From Candidatus Nomurabacteria bacterium GW2011_GWE2_34_25 (GTDB taxonomy: Bacteria > Patescibacteriota > Minisyncoccia > Phycocordibacterales > UBA9973), in NCBI GenBank assembly GCA_000990325.1, contig LBPS01000010.1:1-34195 (forward strand): a stretch of 34,195 nucleotides of DNA. Direction: 5' to 3'. The notes under the pieces were generated by a model that saw only the letters and a list, made by a program, of their open reading frames with translations, did not search any database and was not told where the DNA came from. Positions within the stretch are counted from its first letter, which is position 1. Each line of letters starts with the position of its first letter. Made by a program: the position numbers and the translations under genes. This document shows, one piece after another, positions 29,899-34,195 of the stretch.

Positions 29899-32055
29899 AT
29901 GCAAGAACCAAACATTGACCCTAAACTACTTAATCCATACGACCCAAAGGAAACGGAAGGGAGAATTTATAAAATCTGGGAAGATAGTGGTTTCTTCAAT
30001 CCTGATGTTTGTATTGAAAAAGGTGTGACGGATAAAGACGCTAAACCTTTTACTATAGTTATGCCTCCTCCAAATGCCAACGGTAAACTACATGCTGGAC
30101 ATGCTCTTTTTGTTACTCTAGAAGATATCATGACCAGATACCACAGAATGAAGGGCGAACGTACTCTTTGGGTGCCTGGAGCTGATCATGCAGGATTTGA
30201 AACACAAATAGTTTATGAAAGAAAATTAGAAAAAGAAGGACGTTCACGTTTCGACATGAAGCCTGAAGATTTATATAAAGAGATTTACGACTTCACGATC
30301 GCAAATAAAGAATTCATGGAAAACGATGTTCGTAGACTTGGAGCATCTTGCGATTGGTCTAGAGAAAAGTTTACCTTAGATCCTGAAGTAGTAAAAAATG
30401 TTCAAATAACTTTTGATAAAATGTTTAAGGATGGTTTGATTTATCGTGGAGACCGTATAGTGAACTGGTGTGCTAAACATCAGACTTCCCTTTCAGAAGT
30501 TGAAACAGAGTTCGAAGAAAGAACAGAACCTTTCTATTACATGCAATACGGCCCTTTCGTAATAAGTACATCTCGTCCTGAAACAAAATTTGGAGACAAA
30601 TACGTAGTAATGCATCCTGATGATAAAAGATATGCTGATTATAAAGATGGGCAAAAAATAGATCTAGAATGGATTAATGGTCCTATAACTGCAACTGTTA
30701 TAAAAGACGAAAGTGTAGATATGGAATTTGGAACAGGAGTTATGACCATCACACCTTGGCACGACCAAGTAGACTTTGAAATTGCAGAAAGACACAATCT
30801 AGAAAAAGAACAGATTATAGACTGGAAAGGTAAACTTCTTCCTATTGCTGGAGAATTTGAAGGTATACACATTTCAAAAGCTCGCCCAATGATAATAGAG
30901 AAGCTAAAGCAAAAGGGTCTCTTAGTGAAAATAGATGAAGCCTATAAGCACAATGTCAAAGTATGTTTTAAATGCAACACTATTATAGAACCACAAATTA
31001 AAGATCAGTGGTTCGTAAAAATGCGTCCACTAGCAGACAGAGCACTAGAAGCAGTTAATAGCGGTAAAATTAAATTTTTCCCAGAAAACTACGAGAAGAT
31101 TTTCCGTTACTGGATGACAAATACTATCGACTGGAATATCTCTCGCCAGATTGTTTGGGGTATCCCTATTCCAGCTAAAATTTGTAATTCTTGTAAAAAA
31201 GGATTTTCAGACTTAAGTGATGAACTAAAAGTTTGTGATTGCGGAGGTCTACTTCGTAAAGATACTGATACTTTTGATACTTGGTTCTCTTCAGGACAAT
31301 GGACTCTCCTTTCTCTTGGATATCCAGATGCACAAGATTTAGACATCTATCACCCAACAAATGTTATGGAAACAGGAAGAGATTTGATATTTAAATGGAT
31401 ACCTAGAATGGTTATCTTTGCTCTTTATCTTCATGATGAGGTAGCTTTTGAAAATGTTTATCTTCATGGACTAGTAAATGATGAAAAGGGAGAAAAGATG
31501 AGTAAGTCAAAAGGTAATGTAGTAAACCCTATTGAACTTATTGACATATACGGTTCCGACGCTTTACGGATAGCTCTTGTTGTTGGTAATACTCCTGGTA
31601 TGGATCTAGCCCTATCAAGAGATAGAATTAAAGGCTATAAAAACTTTGCCAATAAACTTTGGAACATAACTCGCTTTGTAATGTCTAGTATTCAAGACCA
31701 GAATTTTAAAAAATCTGAATTAAATGAACAAGATAAAAAAATCATGGATGAATTTAATTTAGAAATTAAAGATATTACGACAGATATGGAGAATTTTCGG
31801 TTCTATCTAGCATCAGAAAAAATTTATCATTATATCTGGCATACCTTTGCAGATATTATAATAGAAGAAAGTAAATCAATACTATTAGGAAGTGATGAAG
31901 GACAAAAAATATCAAGACAAACACTTCTACTAGAAATATTAGAAAAATCATTAAAAATTCTTCACCCATTCATGCCTTTCGTGACCGAAGAGATATGGAG
32001 TATAATGCCAATAGATAATAAGAAATTATTGATGGTGGAGAAGTGGCCTATATAA
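29899..32055 (+). CDS. valS: Valyl-tRNA synthetase, C-terminally short
   Basis: 718 residues. Class I Rossmann signatures are PPPNANGKLHAGHALF with HAGH at 65-68 and KMSKS at 533-537. The CP1 editing domain is present (FVISTSRPETKFGDKYVV, GTGVMTITPWHDQVDFEIA), as are Cys pairs for zinc (VKVCFKCNTIIEPQIKDQW, CNSCKK with CDCGG). The anticodon-binding helical domain ends at residue 718 in EKWPI. Most bacterial ValRS are about 870-950 residues and end in a coiled-coil tRNA-binding arm, which is absent here. Since the next gene follows 7 nt later and the stop is clean, this looks like a natural short form. Confidence 0.94.
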   Translation: MQEPNIDPKLLNPYDPKETEGRIYKIWEDSGFFNPDVCIEKGVTDKDAKPFTIVMPPPNANGKLHAGHALFVTLEDIMTRYHRMKGERTLWVPGADHAGFETQIVYERKLEKEGRSRFDMKPEDLYKEIYDFTIANKEFMENDVRRLGASCDWSREKFTLDPEVVKNVQITFDKMFKDGLIYRGDRIVNWCAKHQTSLSEVETEFEERTEPFYYMQYGPFVISTSRPETKFGDKYVVMHPDDKRYADYKDGQKIDLEWINGPITATVIKDESVDMEFGTGVMTITPWHDQVDFEIAERHNLEKEQIIDWKGKLLPIAGEFEGIHISKARPMIIEKLKQKGLLVKIDEAYKHNVKVCFKCNTIIEPQIKDQWFVKMRPLADRALEAVNSGKIKFFPENYEKIFRYWMTNTIDWNISRQIVWGIPIPAKICNSCKKGFSDLSDELKVCDCGGLLRKDTDTFDTWFSSGQWTLLSLGYPDAQDLDIYHPTNVMETGRDLIFKWIPRMVIFALYLHDEVAFENVYLHGLVNDEKGEKMSKSKGNVVNPIELIDIYGSDALRIALVVGNTPGMDLALSRDRIKGYKNFANKLWNITRFVMSSIQDQNFKKSELNEQDKKIMDEFNLEIKDITTDMENFRFYLASEKIYHYIWHTFADIIIEESKSILLGSDEGQKISRQTLLLEILEKSLKILHPFMPFVTEEIWSIMPIDNKKLLMVEKWPI

Positions 32056-32062
32056 TATTATA

Positions 32063-32761
32063 ATGACAGAACCAAAAACAATTCTATTCGCAATACTAGG
32101 CGGGGTCGTACCAGCTATCTTATGGCTTTGGTTTTGGATGTATCAAGAAGACAGGGATGAACCTGAACCAATAGGATTAGTTATAATATCTTTTATATTA
32201 GGAGCTATTATGGTACTAGTTGCTATGTGGATGGAAAAATTCTCAATGGATTTAATCCAAGACAATACTATTCAAATCATAGTTTGGGCTGCTATAGAAG
32301 AATTATTAAAATTAATTGGAATTTCATTTATAATTTTTGGCAATAATATAATAAGAAAACCCATAGACTTTCCTATGTATTTTATCGTTACAGCATTGGG
32401 TTTTGCGGCTTTTGAAAATGTCTTATACCTTATAAAACCAATGAGTACAAGTGATAGTATCGTGGGTATGCTTACTGGAAATTTACGTTTTCTGGGGTCA
32501 ACCTTATTACATGCCATCTCAAGTGGAATGATCGGCAGTGCCCTTGGTTTATCATTTTATTCGAAACAAAATAAAATAATTTACCTTACTATGGGGATAA
32601 CATGTGCTATCACCTTGCATAGTGTCTTTAATTTTTTTATAATGAAAGGTAGTGGTGAAAATTTCCTTTCTGTTTTTGGGTTCTTGTGGGTCGTCGCTAT
32701 TATTAACATTCTTATATTTGAGAAATTAAAACGTATGGGGGTAGTAGAAAAACTCTCATAA
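32063..32761 (+). CDS. PrsW-type intramembrane metalloprotease
   Basis: 232 residues with about seven or eight membrane segments. The PrsW family motifs are all present and in order: E79-E80-x-x-K83 (AAIEELLKLIG), F-x3-E118-N119 (FAAFENVLYLI), H150 (LLHAISSGMIGSALG) and H186-x3-N190 (TLHSVFNFF), which together bind zinc in the membrane. In Bacillus PrsW cleaves the anti-sigma factor RsiW; whether this copy has such a target is unknown and no anti-sigma factor is nearby. It lies 7 nt after valS and 7 nt before hsp20, suggesting one transcript and a link with protein stress. Confidence 0.85.
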   Translation: MTEPKTILFAILGGVVPAILWLWFWMYQEDRDEPEPIGLVIISFILGAIMVLVAMWMEKFSMDLIQDNTIQIIVWAAIEELLKLIGISFIIFGNNIIRKPIDFPMYFIVTALGFAAFENVLYLIKPMSTSDSIVGMLTGNLRFLGSTLLHAISSGMIGSALGLSFYSKQNKIIYLTMGITCAITLHSVFNFFIMKGSGENFLSVFGFLWVVAIINILIFEKLKRMGVVEKLS

Positions 32762-32768
32762 ATTATAT

Positions 32769-33266
32769 ATGATGAAAAAGAGATCATTTTTAGAACGTCT
32801 TACAGGCAGTATACGCATGGAAGACCAAGAAGAAGAAAACCCTAAAGAGGAAGAATCGAAAAAAGTTGTTTTAAATGGTAAAGATGTGGAGGGATTAGGA
32901 GATAATGATAAAGATTCTAAATGGGAAGAAGAACAAGAAGCTGAACTTACTGTAGACTTATATCAAACACAAGGTGAAATAATTATCCAAACTATGATAG
33001 CAGGAGTGCACCCTGATAATCTATCTATAAACATAACTCGTGATACTATTTCTATTCGTGGTAAAAGAGAAGAGAATCAATCTATCGGTAAAGAAAATTA
33101 TGTTGTTCAAGAATTATATTGGGGAACATTTTCAAGAACAATGTCTCTTCCTGAAGAAGTTGATCCAGAGCAAGCTGAAGCTATTGAGAAGCATGGGCTC
33201 TTAATCATTAAATTGCCAAAGATAGATAAAAATAAAGAAACAAAGTTAAAAGTTAAATCAATTTAG
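32769..33266 (+). CDS. Hsp20/alpha-crystallin family small heat-shock protein
   Basis: 165 residues. A short basic head and acidic linker (about 18-58, rich in Glu, Asp, Lys) are followed by the alpha-crystallin domain: AELTVDLYQTQGEIIIQTMI, AGVHPDNLSINITRDTISIR, GKREE, then YWGTFSRTMSLPEEVDPEQA and HGLLIIKLPK. The C-terminal I-x-I/V anchoring motif is weak (KVKSI). It is an ATP-independent holdase for unfolding proteins. Two adjacent ATG codons are possible starts. Last gene of the plus-strand run, followed by a 20-bp palindrome. Confidence 0.92.
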   Translation: MMKKRSFLERLTGSIRMEDQEEENPKEEESKKVVLNGKDVEGLGDNDKDSKWEEEQEAELTVDLYQTQGEIIIQTMIAGVHPDNLSINITRDTISIRGKREENQSIGKENYVVQELYWGTFSRTMSLPEEVDPEQAEAIEKHGLLIIKLPKIDKNKETKLKVKSI

Positions 33267-33270
33267 ATTA

Positions 33271-33313
33271 AATTTCAAAAGCGGTTGGGCTACGCCCAAC
33301 CGCTTTTGAAATT
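33271..33313. terminator. Perfect 20-bp palindrome between convergent genes
   Basis: Arms from AAATTTCAAAAGCGGTTGGG to its exact complement around a TAC loop. It starts 4 nt after the hsp20 stop and ends 6 nt before the stop of the opposing gene. Only a TTTT in the arm serves as T-run, so it may stop both transcripts or protect 3' ends. Confidence 0.7.
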
Positions 33314-33319
33314 ATGATT

Positions 33320-33901
33320 TTATTGTTTCTTCAACCAATCTATCATCCTTGAAGTAGTAGTAACACCTGTCTCTCCCGACACTGTTATACCTTGATCCTT
33401 TTGAAATTTAGTTACAGCTGTCACTGTACTCGTTCCATAATCATTGTCTACCCTATTAGAAGTTTTATTATAAATATTCAAAAACTTTTGTACAGAGCCA
33501 ACACTTACCCCTTGAGATCCTTTCTTTAAAATCATTTTACTATTTAGAATTTTCTGGAGCTCGTTTATTAAAGTTTGATATTTTAAGACAGCGGGCTCTG
33601 TAGTAGCAGGATCCTTTACGATTGGCTGTACTGACCCTGCTTGCTTGGTTGCATCTTCTTCAGACGGAGCTTCCTTTGTATTCATTAATTCTTTTTCATT
33701 ATTGGCAACAATTTCTTTTATTTGATTTTTGAGAGCTACAATCTCTTTCTCTAATTCTTTATTCTTATTTTCTAATTCTTTTTGCTGTTGATTACTTAAA
33801 TGATCATCACCAGATTCTATGGTCGAAATCGCCCAAAAACCAATTAGCGATACAATGCCTAGAATTATTATTAATACTAATATTGATTTAAAATTTTCCA
33901 T
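33320..33901 (-). CDS. Membrane-anchored peptidoglycan-binding protein
   Basis: 193 residues. N-terminal membrane segment (about 8-27), a coiled-coil stretch (about 37-70, LSNQQQKELENKNKELEKEI), a low-complexity Thr/Pro/Ala linker (about 75-105), and a C-terminal peptidoglycan-binding domain 1 (PF01471-like, about 120-190): LKKGSQGVSVGSVQKFLNIY, then YGTSTVTAVTKFQKDQGI. Expected to face outward and hold to the wall. No catalytic domain is present, so it is structural or an adaptor. The -10 box TATAAT lies exactly 6 nt before the ATG. Confidence 0.85.
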   Translation of the reverse strand: MENFKSILVLIIILGIVSLIGFWAISTIESGDDHLSNQQQKELENKNKELEKEIVALKNQIKEIVANNEKELMNTKEAPSEEDATKQAGSVQPIVKDPATTEPAVLKYQTLINELQKILNSKMILKKGSQGVSVGSVQKFLNIYNKTSNRVDNDYGTSTVTAVTKFQKDQGITVSGETGVTTTSRMIDWLKKQ

Positions 33902-33907
33902 AGTTTC

Positions 33908-33916
33908 ATTATAACA
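33908..33916 (-). promoter_or_regulatory. Extended -10 promoter of the peptidoglycan-binding gene
   Basis: Minus-strand TGT-TATAAT ending 6 nt before the ATG at 33901; same layout as rsmI, tsaD and valS. Confidence 0.6.
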
Positions 33917-33938
33917 CTAAATGAAAAAAAATTATGTG

Positions 33939-34062
33939 GTGCCGAGACCCAGATTTGACTATTACTTAGTCGGGTATTATTCAAAAAATTATATTAATAA
34001 TTTTAATGAATAATCTTTCAAATCTGGACGCACATGAAGCAGGTCATGTGCTTTCTCGGCAC
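33939..34062. ncRNA. Candidate branched structured RNA
   Basis: Outer stem GTGCCGAGA (33939-33947) / TCTCGGCAC (34054-34062). From the junction rise two arms: CCAGATTTGA / TCAAATCTGG (33949-33958, 34018-34027), capped by nested stems ATTATTCA / TGAATAAT and AAAATTAT / ATAATTTT; and GCACATGA / TCATGTGC (34030-34051). A terminator overlaps its 3' end by 3 nt. Strand is not settled: a terminator follows on plus, and eight T follow shortly after the outer stem on minus. No known family recognised. Confidence 0.5.
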
Positions 34063-34099
34063 AATATAAAAATACCCTAACGGGTATTTTTATATTGTG
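34060..34099 (+). terminator. Strong terminator hairpin at the right edge
   Basis: 18-bp perfect arms CACAATATAAAAATACCC / GGGTATTTTTATATTGTG with a TAAC loop; T5 within the 3' arm. The remaining 34100-34195 holds only small GTGC/GCAC hairpins near 34167-34195 and no gene I can support. Confidence 0.6.
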
Positions 34100-34195
34100 T
34101 GGTTATACGATTCCGCTCGAACCTATTTTATTAAAAACTAATAAATGTATCTCTAGCGTTCCCCGCGTGCTAAAGCACCTCTGTGCAGTAGCACA

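Noticed and set aside
34006-34080. A 24-codon plus-strand frame containing HEAGH, which resembles a zinc-protease motif
   Set aside because: Far too short for a protease domain, and the HEAGHV codons coincide with the inverted repeat GCACATGA/TCATGTGC of the folded region, so the match is probably chance.
34100-34130. Possible tRNA T-arm on the minus strand (GGTTCGAGCGGAATCG)
   Set aside because: No acceptor, D or anticodon arms can be built around it.
1-34195. UGA recoding to glycine, as in Gracilibacteria and Absconditabacteria
   Set aside because: No conserved gene in the window has an in-frame UGA, and UGA serves as a stop.
1-34195. CRISPR array, insertion sequence or prophage
   Set aside because: No spaced direct repeats, transposase, integrase or phage structural genes are seen.

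Overview
The window is an AT-rich, densely packed stretch of chromosome from what looks like a Candidate Phyla Radiation (Patescibacteria) bacterium, most likely of the Parcubacteria side. This is inferred from short intergenic gaps, a reduced Mur-ligase/PBP gene set, a TsaD and Mur ligases with lineage-style insertions, many small orphan proteins, Cys-rich zinc-ribbon proteins in tandem, and the presence of bL9. No conserved gene has an in-frame UGA and UGA is used as a stop (for example at 16974-16976), so the standard bacterial code applies.

Layout. (1) 1-3.4 kb, minus strand: two tandem paralogues of a large Cys-rich zinc-ribbon protein, each preceded by the same hairpin. (2) 3.4-7.4 kb, minus: rplI, a CtpA-type S41 protease, a putative glycoside hydrolase (DUF4015-like), a small membrane protein and rsmI. 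(3) 7.4-10.7 kb: an islet of small orphan genes, several with their own visible promoter and terminator, around a tRNA-Glu(CUC). Two of these genes share an almost identical promoter block. (4) 10.9-15.8 kb, minus: a dcw-type cluster mraZ-rsmH-ftsL-like-ftsI-murF under a promoter carrying helically phased GTGGG boxes (MraZ operator). (5) 15.8-17 kb: one MITE-like element, one orphan gene and one tiny divergently transcribed gene. (6) 17-28.2 kb, minus: a cell-wall/translation run reading NMP kinase-like, murE, murD, two alpha/beta hydrolases (one broken), DUF1653, murC, a secreted/anchored protein, a small membrane protein, mrdA, greA, lysS. (7) 28.3-33.3 kb, plus: tsaD, valS, prsW-like, hsp20, with a SemiSWEET-like gene opposed. 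(8) The right edge holds an anchored peptidoglycan-binding protein and a strongly folded RNA-like segment.

How the genes work together. MurC, MurD, MurE (DNPR motif, so meso-diaminopimelate is predicted) and MurF build the UDP-MurNAc-pentapeptide. FtsI and MrdA cross-link septal and lateral wall. CtpA, the DUF4015-like protein and the peptidoglycan-binding protein plausibly work at the envelope. RsmH and RsmI methylate the same 16S rRNA residue, C1402, and both are here. mraY, murG, ftsW, murB, ddl, ftsQ, ftsA and ftsZ are not in the window.

The most notable non-gene signals are: a pair of ~75-nt long-hairpin elements flanked by direct repeats (MITE-like); short perfect palindromes sitting in frame inside murC, murD and tsaD; a recurrent -10 box placed exactly 6 nt before ATG, which predicts leaderless mRNAs; a twin promoter block before two orphan genes; and a branched RNA fold with a terminator at the right edge.
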